Shown piece after piece: positions 11,442-20,254 of a DNA stretch of 64,000 bases; within the stretch, counting starts at the first letter, position 1, and the number at the start of each line of letters is the position of its first letter. The DNA comes from JAMXLO01 sp963696645 (lineage in GTDB: Bacteria > Pseudomonadota > Alphaproteobacteria > Acetobacterales > Acetobacteraceae), in contig CAVOKY010000007.1 of NCBI GenBank assembly GCA_963696645.1, forward strand, positions 1,922,001 to 1,986,000, in the 5' to 3' direction. Below the pieces are notes generated by a model, which did not search any database, had not been told where the DNA came from, and saw only the letters and a list, made by a program, of their open reading frames with translations. The position numbers were made by a program, and so were the translations under genes.

Positions 11442-12244
11442 CCGCCATAACCTCGCCGTTCGGACGGGCCGGTCCCTGGGCAGTTGCTGCCGGCATCGCA
11501 CTTCGCACCGTCGGCATCCTGCTGGCAATCCTGGTGGTGATCCAATCGCTGATCGTCGTGCAGGCACGACCGCAGGATCTGATCACCGGCTTTCACGGCA
11601 TGATGGACATCATTTCGCGGGCCACGCCGCCCGACTTCTCGAAGCTGCCCGATGTGGCATGGCCCGCACTGGAGACCGTCGATATCGCGATCTTCGGCAC
11701 GATCGCCGGCGTCTGCCTGGCGCTGCCGCTGGCGGTGCTGGCCGCTGCCAACGTCACACCTTCGCGCGCGCTGTATTATGCCTCGCGCGGCGTAATCGGC
11801 TTCACCCGCGCGGTTCCGGATCTGGTCTGGGCGCTGTTCTTCGTCACTGCTGTCGGACTCGGTCCTTTCCCTGGCGGGCTGGCGCTGGCGGTCCACTCGA
11901 TCGGCATGCTGGGGCGGCTGTTCGCCGAGACCATCGAGAACATGGACATGGCGCCGATCGATGCGCTGTCGCTGACTGGCGCCAACCGTATGCAGGTGTT
12001 CACTCACGGCGTGGTGCCAACCGTGCTGCCGGCGCTGACCGGCATCGGCCTGTACCGGCTGGACGAGAATATTCGTTCCTCACTGGTACTGGGATTCGTC
12101 GGCGCCGGTGGCATTGGATTCGAGCTGCTGACCGCAATGAACCTGTTCCAGTATCGCGAAGTCTCGCTCCTGCTGATCGTGATCTTCGTGATCGTCTTCA
12201 CCACCGAGCGGCTGTCGGCGATCTGGCGGCAAAGGCTCATCTGA
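11438..12244 (+). CDS. phnE: Phosphonate-type ABC transporter permease
   Basis: Inner-membrane permease of 268 residues. A TTG at 11438 overlaps the phnC stop (TTGA), the only plausible start for a family-length protein. It has about six hydrophobic segments and the cytoplasmic EAA-type loop DALSLTGANRMQVFTHGVVP, which contacts PhnC. Its end overlaps by 8 bases, tail to tail, with the ECF sigma gene on the other strand. Only one permease is present, as in most PhnCDE systems. Confidence 0.92.
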   Translation: MTAITSPFGRAGPWAVAAGIALRTVGILLAILVVIQSLIVVQARPQDLITGFHGMMDIISRATPPDFSKLPDVAWPALETVDIAIFGTIAGVCLALPLAVLAAANVTPSRALYYASRGVIGFTRAVPDLVWALFFVTAVGLGPFPGGLALAVHSIGMLGRLFAETIENMDMAPIDALSLTGANRMQVFTHGVVPTVLPALTGIGLYRLDENIRSSLVLGFVGAGGIGFELLTAMNLFQYREVSLLLIVIFVIVFTTERLSAIWRQRLI

Positions 12245-13475
12245 GCACCGACCGCCGTCGTTGCAGGAAAGCGCGGACAGCCGGGTCGGATTCGAGGCCG
12301 ATCGCCCGCTGATAGGCCGCATCGGCCGCGCCGCGATCACCGCTGCGAGCCAGCAAATCGGCGCGCGCCGCCCAATAGGGCTGATAATCGCGTAGCTGCT
12401 CATCGGCCGACAGCGAGTCCAGCGCCGTCGCAGCCCCGCGCGTTTCGGCAATGGCAATGGCACGATTGATCGTCACCACGGGCGAGCCGGTGATCGCGAG
12501 CAGCGCATCGTAGAGCTGCTCGATCGCCGCCCAGTCCGTACGCCCGGTCCGCCGGCGATCGGCGTGCACGGACTGCACCGCTGCCTCGAGCTGATACCGT
12601 CCGACCCCGTCGAGCGCGCTGGCACGCCTCAGCAGACTTTCCGCCTCGTCGATTAGCGCAGCATCCCACAGTGCCGTGTCCTGCTCCGCCAGCGGCACAT
12701 ACTCCCCGGCCGCATTCCGCCGCGCGCAGCGCCGTGCCTCCGCGTGCAGCATCAGCGCGAGCAGGCCCAACGCCTCCGCCTCGCCCGGCAGCAGCTCAGC
12801 GACAAGACGGCCAAGCCAGAGGGCTTCGCCGGCCAGGTTCCGCCGATGCGTCTCGGTGCCCGCAGCATCCGACCAGCCCTCGGCGAACGCCGCATAGATC
12901 GCCGCGAGTACCGCATCGAGCCGCTCCCGCAGCTCCATGCGTTCCGGCACGCGGAACGGAATGCCAGCCTGCCTGATCTTGTGCTTCGCGCGCACCAGAC
13001 GCTGGCCCATGGTGGCCGGCGATATCAGGAACGCCGCAGCGATGGTGGCCGCATCGAGCCCGAGCACCGTCTGGAGGATCAACGGCGCGCGGATGGCAGG
13101 ATCGATCGCCGGGTGCGCGCACGCGAACATCAGGCCAAGCCGCTCGTCGGGGATTGGCCGATCGGGAGGTGCCATGTCGTGCAGTTCCTCGGTCAGCAGA
13201 CGCACATGCCCGGCGGCGGCCTCGCCACTGCGTCGCCGGCGCGCTGTGTCGATCTGTTTCCGCCTGGCAACGGTCATCAGCCAGGCCTCCGCGCTGCGCG
13301 GCACGCCGCTCACCGGCCATTCGGCAAGCGCCGTCGCGAAGGCTTCGGACAACGCGTCCTCGGCCCCCGCGACGTCACCGGTCCGTGCCGCGAGGAACGC
13401 GACCAGCTTGCCGTAGCTGCGCCGTGCCGCGAATTCCGCGGCGGCCGCGGCAGGCTGATCGCTCCCGGACGGCAT
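12237..13475 (-). CDS. ECF42-like sigma factor with C-terminal TPR-like extension
   Basis: A 412-residue RNA polymerase sigma factor: sigma region 2 (AEDALSEAFATALAEWP), region 4 (VLGLDAATIAAAFLISPATMGQRLVRAK), then a ~230-residue helical extension (DUF6596-like, LLGLLALMLHAEAR; YQLEAAVQSVHADR). Such ECF42 proteins need the extension for activity and are encoded beside DGPF/YCII proteins (established). The ATG at 13475 overlaps the TGA of the upstream YCII gene (TGATG), so the two are translationally coupled, which matches that group. A TGTCGG hexamer 44-49 bases upstream of the YCII start (13873-13878) resembles the reported ECF42 -35 element, hinting at self-control; this is weak evidence. 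The target genes are unknown. Confidence 0.9.
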   Translation of the reverse strand: MPSGSDQPAAAAAEFAARRSYGKLVAFLAARTGDVAGAEDALSEAFATALAEWPVSGVPRSAEAWLMTVARRKQIDTARRRRSGEAAAGHVRLLTEELHDMAPPDRPIPDERLGLMFACAHPAIDPAIRAPLILQTVLGLDAATIAAAFLISPATMGQRLVRAKHKIRQAGIPFRVPERMELRERLDAVLAAIYAAFAEGWSDAAGTETHRRNLAGEALWLGRLVAELLPGEAEALGLLALMLHAEARRCARRNAAGEYVPLAEQDTALWDAALIDEAESLLRRASALDGVGRYQLEAAVQSVHADRRRTGRTDWAAIEQLYDALLAITGSPVVTINRAIAIAETRGAATALDSLSADEQLRDYQPYWAARADLLARSGDRGAADAAYQRAIGLESDPAVRAFLQRRRSVLR

Positions 13476-13829
13476 CAGGCAACCATGGGCCAGATCGGGC
13501 GAACCTCGATGGCGCCATTGCTCGCACCGGGGCAGCGCGCCGCCCAGGACAGCGCGGCATCCAGATCGGCCACGTCGATGAGGTAGTAGCCGCCAAGCTG
13601 CTCCTTGGCTTCGGCGTAGGGACCGTCGAGTACCCTGGGTCTTGCCGTCGACGACGCGAACGGTGGTGGCCGAGCCGGCCGGCCGCAGGCGGTTTCCCGC
13701 CAGCAGAATGCCGGCCTTCGACATCGCCTCGGTGTAGGCTGCGTAGGCGGCGGTCATCCGGCCAACGTCCTCCTGCGCTGCGTTTCGCAACGCCAATTCA
13801 CTGGAATGGATCAACAGCATGTACTGCAT
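13475..13829 (-). pseudogene. YCII-related DGPF-domain protein, one frameshift
   Basis: A small protein of the YCII/DGPF family, here the partner of the ECF42-like sigma factor. It begins MQYMLLIHSSELALRN at 13829 behind an AAGGAGG site. After VVDGKTQ (near 13637) one extra base moves the frame, and the diagnostic motif VLDGPYAEAKEQLGGYY appears in the next frame, ending IWPMVA just before the sigma start. Total 355 bases, one more than 118 codons, in a GGG context. Because the repaired protein is full-length and its stop overlaps the next start correctly, a sequence error is likely. Confidence 0.85.
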
Positions 13830-14102
13830 CGGGGTCCTCCTTGATCCGTAAGTGGCCGGGCATCACACCCCGCCGACACAGTGACGCTCGGGCCGGGCGG
13901 ATTTCGACAGGTTGGTCGGGCCGCACCGGACACAGCCACGCTGAACCACGCGATCCTTGACCCCACGTCGCCAGCCTCTACATAGTCCGGCTCATGACCG
14001 CAGCGTGCAGGCAGGCGCGAATTATCCGCCCGGCGTTATAGCGCCGGGGTTCTGCCGACCTGTCCTGCCACTCCAACGCGGCGTGCGCCGCCCGGATCAT
14101 CC

Positions 14103-16907
14103 ATGAACGACGCCCCAGCCGAACCGCAACGCGACTATCGCGACACGGTGTTCCTGCCGCAGACGTCCTTTCCCATGCGCGGCGATCTGCCGAAGAAGGA
14201 ACCGCAGATCCTCGCCCGCTGGGAGGCGATGGACCTGTGGTCGAAACTGCGCGCCACCTCGCGCGGACGGCCGAAATTCATCCTGCACGACGGCCCGCCC
14301 TACGCGAACGGCAACATCCACATCGGCACTGCGCTGAACAAGATCCACAAGGACGTGGTGAACCGCACGCGCCAGATGGCCGGCTACGACGCCGACTACA
14401 TCCCCGGCTGGGACTGCCACGGCCTGCCGATCGAATGGAAGATCGAGGAAGAATACCGCGCCAAGAAGAAGGACAAGGATGCGGTGCCGGTGCTGCAGTT
14501 CCGCGCCGAATGCCGCGCCTACGCCGAGCACTGGCTCGCCGTGCAAATGGCGGAGTTTCGCCGCCTCGGCGTCGAAGGCGCCTGGCGCGAGCGCTACGCC
14601 ACGATGGACCATCCATCCGAGGCCGCGATCGCCAACGAGATCTGCAAGTTCCTGCTGAACGGTGCGCTGTATCGCGGCCTGCGCCCTGTGCTCTGGTCGC
14701 CGGTGGAAAAGACCGCACTGGCCGAAGCCGAAGTCGAGTACCACGACCACACCTCGCACACCATCTGGGTGCGGTTCCCCATCGTGAAGGCGCCAGCCGA
14801 TCCGCTGCTCGGCGCATCGCTGGTGATCTGGACCACAACCCCCTGGACCATGCCGGGCAATCGCGCGATCGCCGCGGGCCCCGACTTCGACTACGCGCTG
14901 CTCCACGTCGACAGCATCGAGCCGAATTCGCGCGCGCGTGTTGGCGAGAAGCTGCTCGTCGCGTTGGACCTGCTGCCGAACTTCTGCAAGGACGTTGGCA
15001 TCGCCACACATCACGTCGTCCACGTGTTCAAGGGTGCCACGCTGGCCGGCATGGTCTCGCACCATCCGCTGCACGGCCGCGGCTACGACTTCGACGTCCC
15101 CTTGCTGCTCGGCGATTTCGTCACCATCGAGGCCGGCACCGGCCTCGTGCACATCGCGCCCAACGCCGGCGAGGACGACTTCGTCCTTGGCCGCCAGCAC
15201 GATCTGGAAGTGGCGGACACCGTCGGCGACGACGGCACGTTCAACGCCTGGGTGCCGTTGTTCGCCGGCATCCATGTCTACAAGGCCGATGACCCGGTGG
15301 CCGAGGCACTCGATGCGGCGGGCGGCCTGCTCGGGCGCGGCAAGCTGGTGCACTCCTATCCGCATTCCTGGCGTTCCAAGGCGCCGCTGATCTTCCGTGC
15401 CACCGCGCAATGGTTCATCCGCCTCGACGGCCCCGAACGCCTCCGCGAGAAAGCGCTGAGCGAGATCGCGAAAACCCATTTCGTCCCCGAACAGGGCCGC
15501 AATCGGCTCGCCTCCATGGTCGCCGCGCGGCCCGACTGGTGCATCAGCCGCCAACGCGCCTGGGGCGTGCCGATCACCGTGTTCGTCGACAAGCGCACGG
15601 GCGAGCCATTGCGCGATCCCGCCGTTGTCGCCCGCATTGTGGACGCATTCAGGACTGAAGGCGCCGACAGCTGGTACGCCTCGCCGCCGCAGCGCTTCCT
15701 CGGCAACGAACGCGATCCAAACGACTACGAACAGGTGATGGACATCGTCGATGTCTGGTTCGAATCCGGCTCGACGCACGCCTTCACGCTGGAGGACCGC
15801 AACCTGCCCTGGCCCGCCGATCTGTATTTAGAAGGCTCCGACCAGCATCGCGGCTGGTTCCAGACGTCGCTGCTGGAATCCGTCGGCACGCGCGGCCGCG
15901 CACCATTCAAGGCGGTGCTGACCGACGGCTTCGTGATGGACGAGCAGGGACGAAAGATGTCGAAGTCGCTCGGCAACGTCACCGCGCCGCAGGAGGTCAA
16001 CGACAAGTACGGCGCCGACATTCTCCGGCTTTGGGTGATGATGTCGGACACCTCCGAAGACCTTCGCATCGGTCCTGAAATCCTCAAGCAGCAGGCGGAG
16101 CTGTACCGCCGTTTGCGCAACACGCTGCGCTGGCTGCTCGGCAGCCTGGCCGGTTTCACCGAAGCCGAACGCGTGCCGTACGCCGACATGCCCGAGCTGG
16201 AGAAATGGGTGCTGCATCGGCTGACCGAGCTCGATGCGCGCATCCGTGCCGCGGTGCAGAGCTACGACTGGACCGGCGTCTATCCGGAGCTGCACAACTT
16301 CTGCAACACCGACCTGTCGGCGTTCTATTTCGACGTGCGCAAGGACGCGATCTACTGCGATCGCCCCGACAGTCTGCGCCGCCGCGCCGCGCGCACCGTG
16401 CTCGATCATCTGCATCGCTGCCTCGCCACGTGGCTCGCGCCGGTGCTGTGCTTCACCGCGGAGGAAGCCTGGTGCGCGCGCTTCGGCGACACTGGCAGCG
16501 TGCACCTGCAACAGTTCCCAGAGCTGCCGGCAGCGTGGCGCGACAATGCACTGGCGACGAAGTGGGAAACGATCCGCGCCATCCGCCGGCGCATCACCGT
16601 GCCGATCGAGGAAGCACGGCGCGCCAACACGCTCGGTTCATCGTTGCAGGCAGCGGTGGTGCTGCCGCTGAAGCCGGACAACGAACTGCTGCTGTCCGAG
16701 GAGCAGTGGGCCGAGATCGCGATCGTATCGAACGTGCGCATCGAGGCCGATCCGGACGAACCGATGGCAACCATCAGCCCGGCGCCCGGCGAGAAATGCG
16801 CCCGCTGCTGGCGCGTGCTGCCCGAGGTCGGCCAACAGCCCAACCACCCATCGCTCTGCATCCGCTGCGCCGACGCGGTCGAGTCCGGCCTGGTCTGCCG
16901 AACCTGA
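14103..16907 (+). CDS. ileS: Isoleucyl-tRNA synthetase
   Basis: Charges tRNA-Ile in the cytosol. It has 934 residues, normal for the bacterial type. The HIGH signature is HIGT at 73-76 within PPYANGNIHIGTALNK, and KMSKS is at 618-622 (GRKMSKSLGN). The editing domain contains the expected VIWTTTPWTMPGNRAI. A C-terminal zinc finger (CARCWRV ... CIRCADAV) is present. lspA follows after an 85-base gap containing a GC-rich hairpin; ileS-lspA is a widely kept pair. The reading frame is clean over 2.8 kb. Confidence 0.98.
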   Translation: MNDAPAEPQRDYRDTVFLPQTSFPMRGDLPKKEPQILARWEAMDLWSKLRATSRGRPKFILHDGPPYANGNIHIGTALNKIHKDVVNRTRQMAGYDADYIPGWDCHGLPIEWKIEEEYRAKKKDKDAVPVLQFRAECRAYAEHWLAVQMAEFRRLGVEGAWRERYATMDHPSEAAIANEICKFLLNGALYRGLRPVLWSPVEKTALAEAEVEYHDHTSHTIWVRFPIVKAPADPLLGASLVIWTTTPWTMPGNRAIAAGPDFDYALLHVDSIEPNSRARVGEKLLVALDLLPNFCKDVGIATHHVVHVFKGATLAGMVSHHPLHGRGYDFDVPLLLGDFVTIEAGTGLVHIAPNAGEDDFVLGRQHDLEVADTVGDDGTFNAWVPLFAGIHVYKADDPVAEALDAAGGLLGRGKLVHSYPHSWRSKAPLIFRATAQWFIRLDGPERLREKALSEIAKTHFVPEQGRNRLASMVAARPDWCISRQRAWGVPITVFVDKRTGEPLRDPAVVARIVDAFRTEGADSWYASPPQRFLGNERDPNDYEQVMDIVDVWFESGSTHAFTLEDRNLPWPADLYLEGSDQHRGWFQTSLLESVGTRGRAPFKAVLTDGFVMDEQGRKMSKSLGNVTAPQEVNDKYGADILRLWVMMSDTSEDLRIGPEILKQQAELYRRLRNTLRWLLGSLAGFTEAERVPYADMPELEKWVLHRLTELDARIRAAVQSYDWTGVYPELHNFCNTDLSAFYFDVRKDAIYCDRPDSLRRRAARTVLDHLHRCLATWLAPVLCFTAEEAWCARFGDTGSVHLQQFPELPAAWRDNALATKWETIRAIRRRITVPIEEARRANTLGSSLQAAVVLPLKPDNELLLSEEQWAEIAIVSNVRIEADPDEPMATISPAPGEKCARCWRVLPEVGQQPNHPSLCIRCADAVESGLVCRT

Positions 16908-16943
16908 TGCTGCCTGTGCACCGGCCGACGAATAGGGGTAACA

Positions 16944-16980
16944 GCCCGCCCCCTCCCCTTGCGGGAGGGGGGAGGCGAAG
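16944..16980. repeat. GC-rich hairpin between ileS and lspA
   Basis: CCGCCCCCTCCCCTT-GCGGGAGGGGGGAGG forms a very stable stem. It shares its core with the hairpin between ccmA and ccmB (3134-3179). It sits inside what should be one transcription unit and lacks a T-run, so it is more likely a REP-type element, possibly tuning the ratio of ileS to lspA mRNA. Confidence 0.55.
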
Positions 16981-16992
16981 GGCTCCACACGC

Positions 16993-17505
16993 ATGACCCG
17001 CAACCGGCTCACCGCCCTCGGCATCATCACGGCGCTGATCGTTCTGGCCGCCGACCAGGCGAGCAAATGGTGGGTCCTCAACGTGATCCACCTGCCGGAA
17101 ATCGGCCAGATCGTCGTGCTGCCGGTGCTGAACCTGACCTTCGTGCGCAACCCCGGGGTCACATTCGGCCTGCTGAACGGCTTCGGCCAATGGGGCTCGT
17201 TGATCCTCGCCGCCGTGGCGCTCGGCGTGGTCGCCGCACTTGGCGTCTGGCTCTACCGCGCCGAATCGCGGCTGGTCGCCGTCGCACTGGGCGCCATCGT
17301 CGGCGGCGCGGTCAGCAACGTGATCGACCGGCTGCGCTTCGGCTGGGTGGTGGACTTCATCCACGCTCATCTCGGAGACTGGTCGTGGTACGTATTCAAC
17401 GTGGCCGATGCCGCCATCGTCTGCGGCGTGGCAGCGCTCGTGCTCGACGGCCTGTTGCCGCACGGCCGGCGGTCAGACTCGCCGGGCGATGCCTCTGCCC
17501 GATGA
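16993..17505 (+). CDS. lspA: Lipoprotein signal peptidase (SPase II)
   Basis: Inner-membrane aspartic protease that cleaves prolipoproteins before the lipid-modified Cys. It has 170 residues and four hydrophobic segments. The catalytic pair is Asp112 (SNVIDRLRFG) and Asp139 (FNVADAAI), and the conserved N-terminal Asp21 (AADQASKWW) and VRNPGVTFGL are present. It is followed directly by a lipoprotein gene, a natural substrate. Confidence 0.96.
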   Translation: MTRNRLTALGIITALIVLAADQASKWWVLNVIHLPEIGQIVVLPVLNLTFVRNPGVTFGLLNGFGQWGSLILAAVALGVVAALGVWLYRAESRLVAVALGAIVGGAVSNVIDRLRFGWVVDFIHAHLGDWSWYVFNVADAAIVCGVAALVLDGLLPHGRRSDSPGDASAR

Positions 17506-17549
17506 CGTTCTTGCGACCCGCCGCGGTCTGCGGTTATGACAATGCGGTG

Positions 17550-18110
17550 ATGCCGGCATCAAGCAGACCCTGGACGACCGCTCTCGCCCTGGCGGCATGT
17601 GCACTGGCGCTGGCCGGTTGCAGCAGCGAGCAACTCGGCCGCACCTTTGGCCTCATCCACGACGCCCCCGACGAATACACTGTGACGACCAGGGCTCCCC
17701 TGGCCATGCCGCCGAGCTTCACGCTGTCGACACCAACGCCCGGCGTGCCGCGGCCGCAGGAACAGTCCGAGCGCGCCGAGGCCGAACAGGCCCTGGTGCC
17801 GCAGACGGCCCTGGGGACACCGGCTGCCGGCACCAGCGCGGGGCAGCAGGCACTGGTCCAGGAGGCCGGCCCGCCGGCTCCGGCCAATATCCGCACCCAG
17901 GTCGACCAGGCGGCCCTGAACCGCCCGTCCGAGAGCTTCGTGAACAAGCTGATGTTCTGGCGCACGCCGCCGCCGCCGGGAATCGTCGTGGATCCCCAGA
18001 AGGAGGCGCAGCGCATCCGAGAGAATGCCGCGCTCGGCCAGAGCCAGGAGACCGGCGAAACGCCGATCATCCAGCCCAAGAGCAAAGGTTGGCTGGAAGA
18101 TCTGTTCTGA
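17550..18110 (+). CDS. DUF3035-type lipoprotein
   Basis: A 186-residue predicted outer-membrane or periplasmic lipoprotein. The ATG at 17550 is preferred because it gives a compact signal ending in a lipobox (ALALAGC, Cys24); an earlier ATG at 17502 overlaps the lspA stop and would add 16 residues. Family signs are LGRTFGLIHDAPDEYTVTTR and APLAMPPSFTL near the N-terminus, and the C-terminal GWLEDLF. The middle is Ala/Pro/Gln-rich and probably unstructured. DUF3035 genes behind lspA are typical of alphaproteobacteria; the function is not known. Confidence 0.85.
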   Translation: MPASSRPWTTALALAACALALAGCSSEQLGRTFGLIHDAPDEYTVTTRAPLAMPPSFTLSTPTPGVPRPQEQSERAEAEQALVPQTALGTPAAGTSAGQQALVQEAGPPAPANIRTQVDQAALNRPSESFVNKLMFWRTPPPPGIVVDPQKEAQRIRENAALGQSQETGETPIIQPKSKGWLEDLF

Positions 18111-18126
18111 GGGGGCCGAACCGGTC

Positions 18127-19308
18127 TTGGACGCCCCGCATTTCATTCAGGTCGGTGACGTGCCGGTGTTCAGCGGCGCCGGCAACGGCGACCTGATCTG
18201 CCAGTGCGGCAACTCGTTCCTGATCAAGGGCTACACACCTGGGAACTACCTGGCAATTCGCATCAAGTGCTTCCGCTGCGGCGCCATTACGACAACGCCC
18301 GCAATGCCGGCCGGCGAAATCCTGCCGCATGATGCCGTCGCCATCGAGCCGCGCGCGCTGCCGGCGGTCACCACGAGCACCGTTCCGCGCGGCGCCGTGC
18401 TCGCCGACAGCGAAGCGCTCGCGCACGAGTATGCTCTGACCCGGCCGGGACCCACGCTCAACGAGGCGATGACGCTGTCGTCCACCGTCCTGGAAACCGT
18501 CGCCCAGGAATACGATCGTCTCACCGGCGGCCGTCTGGCCGAGCATCTCGCGACTTCGCCGCCGGCCATGGAACCGAGACATGGCGACTATCCGTTTGCC
18601 TGGTCGCTGTCGCGGCTGCGCCAGCAGATCGCCCAGCCGGAATGGCGCTGGCTGCGGCAGAACGACGATGCGCTGGCGACGATGCACGTGGCAGCGCTGC
18701 GGCATCTGCTGGATTGCTGGGGCCGGCATCCGCTGCTTGATCGGCTCGCGTCGCCACTGGCCGAGCGCGGACAGTTCCTGCCCACCGTGACCGGCTTTGC
18801 CACCGCCAGGCTGCTGTTCGATGCCGGCAACCGGGTCGGGTTTTCGCTGCCATCCACCGGGCAGTCAGGCGTGCGGCTGCACTTCAGCACCAGCGCCGGC
18901 GAGCCGCTGTCGCTCGCTCTGCGTGCACCGCGCGCGTTGCAGTGGAGTGAGCGGGATCGCCGCTCGCCGCAGGTGCTGCGCGCCGCGGTGGCGGACGCGC
19001 TGGCTTCGGCGCACGGCCAGGTCAATGCCCGCTGCCCGGGTGTCCTGGTGCTGTCGGCGTCGATCCTGCTGCCGGATTTCGACCAGGCCGTCGTTGACAG
19101 TCTGCACGCGGTGTTTCGTACGATGGGCCGCAAGTATCGTGGCGTCGCGGCCATCGCGGTGGTGATGCCGAAAGTGTTCCCGGTGGAACGGCTGGATCAG
19201 GTGGGTTTCGGCTATGCGTTCTACCCGATCCGCAATCCGCATTTCGCCGGCGAAAATCCCATCAAAGTGGGTTCCGAACAGGATTTCGCCCCGAGCCGAG
19301 CAAGCTAG
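18127..19308 (+). CDS. Unrecognised protein with N-terminal zinc-ribbon
   Basis: About 393 residues from a TTG at 18127, the first plausible start after the DUF3035 gene; no strong ribosome site was seen. Residues 25-51 hold CQC ... CFRC (Cys25, Cys27, Cys48, Cys51), the layout of a small zinc ribbon. The rest (for example LPTVTGFATARLLFDAGNR and the C-terminal VERLDQVGFGYAFYPIRNPH) matches no family I can name. There is no signal peptide or membrane segment. The unbroken frame and uniform codon use support a real gene. It lies directly left of the mobile segment. Confidence 0.7.
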   Translation: MDAPHFIQVGDVPVFSGAGNGDLICQCGNSFLIKGYTPGNYLAIRIKCFRCGAITTTPAMPAGEILPHDAVAIEPRALPAVTTSTVPRGAVLADSEALAHEYALTRPGPTLNEAMTLSSTVLETVAQEYDRLTGGRLAEHLATSPPAMEPRHGDYPFAWSLSRLRQQIAQPEWRWLRQNDDALATMHVAALRHLLDCWGRHPLLDRLASPLAERGQFLPTVTGFATARLLFDAGNRVGFSLPSTGQSGVRLHFSTSAGEPLSLALRAPRALQWSERDRRSPQVLRAAVADALASAHGQVNARCPGVLVLSASILLPDFDQAVVDSLHAVFRTMGRKYRGVAAIAVVMPKVFPVERLDQVGFGYAFYPIRNPHFAGENPIKVGSEQDFAPSRAS

Positions 19309-19631
19309 CATTTGGGCACAGAGAATTTTGCCGGTTGCCGGAGCATATTTCATTGCCGCTCGCAGCGACGGTCGCCGAACTTTGGTCAGAAGGATCGGCC
19401 TGCTTCGGGATGACCGCCATGGGTGGTTTTGCGACTGTCCGCTGTCAGGCAGTGGTACGGCGACTCCAGACATTCGCCGCACGGCGAGAGTTGGCCGAAG
19501 AACGAACCCGCTGCGCGGGAGGGGTGCGGGTTATTGATGGACGAGTAGTGGCCCAACTGGTGTGGCTCGATTGAGCACGGCCCGGTGCGGGCGGAGCGTT
19601 TCGGCTTCCTTCAACCGAGAGGAGCCGACCG
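19309..19631. other. Boundary region left of the IS91-type element
   Basis: About 320 bases between the zinc-ribbon gene and the recombinase remnant. The last ~90 bases (from about 19540) probably belong to the IS91-type element, with a GAGAGGAG ribosome site before 19632. The exact left terminus could not be identified. No gene was seen. Confidence 0.4.
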
Positions 19632-20250
19632 ATGCATCAGTCCATTCCCGCCCCTGCGATCAGCCCTCTGCGCCAACGTCTGATCGACGACATGAACATG
19701 CGCCGATTCTCGTGCGAGACGCAGCGCAACTACATTCGCGATGTCGGACGCTTCGCAACGTTCCTGCGGCGCTCACCTGATACTGCGACGGCGGATGACG
19801 TGCGCCGGTTCCAGATCGAGCAGCGCGATGCCGGTGTGCCGACGCCGACGATGAACAGCATCGTCTCGGCGTTGCGGTTCTTCTTCACGCACACGATCGA
19901 TCGGCCTGACCTGGCACGCAAGGTGATCCGGGTGGCGCATCCGCGTACTCTGCCCGTGGTACTGAGCCGGGACGAGGTTGCACGACTGCTCCCATCGCGT
20001 CGTCGTCGAGGCGGCCCAGGCCGCTGAGATCACCAAGCGGGTCGGACCGCACACACTGCGGCACAGCTTTGCCACCCATCTCCTCGAGGACGGCGTCGAT
20101 ATCCGCGTCATCCAGGTCTTGCTCGGGCATGCGAAGCTGGACAACACCGCCTTCTACACCAAGGTCGCTACCCGAACGGTGCGCACCGTGACCAGCCCGC
20201 TCGACAAGCTCGGCATGTTCCGGGCCGGAGAGATCGCACCCACGGGCTGA
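19632..20250 (+). pseudogene. Tyrosine recombinase of IS91-type element, internally deleted
   Basis: The N-terminal SAM-like domain is intact (MNMRRFSCETQRNYIRD; LRFFFTHTIDRPDLA) up to VVLSRDEVARLL. The catalytic C-terminus then resumes in another frame with HRVVVEAAQAAEITKRVG, the H-x-x-R box HTLRHSFATHLLEDG, LLGHA, and the tyrosine segment NTAFYTKVA. Roughly 100 residues that normally carry the first catalytic Arg and Lys are missing at a junction near 19990-20000. The total is about 205 codons against about 300 usual. The protein cannot be catalytically complete. Confidence 0.88.
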
Positions 20251-20254
20251 GGCG

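Noticed and set aside
12237..13829. A single 530-residue protein fusing a YCII domain to a sigma factor
   Set aside because: The apparent fusion results from a frameshift in the YCII gene; the correct YCII frame ends with a stop that overlaps the sigma factor ATG.
14097..15779. A 560-codon minus-strand open frame opposite ileS
   Set aside because: Antisense shadow caused by high third-position GC in ileS; the ileS catalytic motifs are all on the plus strand.
16944..16980. Rho-independent terminator between ileS and lspA
   Set aside because: Strong stem but no T-run, it lies within a widely conserved gene pair, and the same core recurs at 3134-3179, so a dispersed repeat is the better reading.
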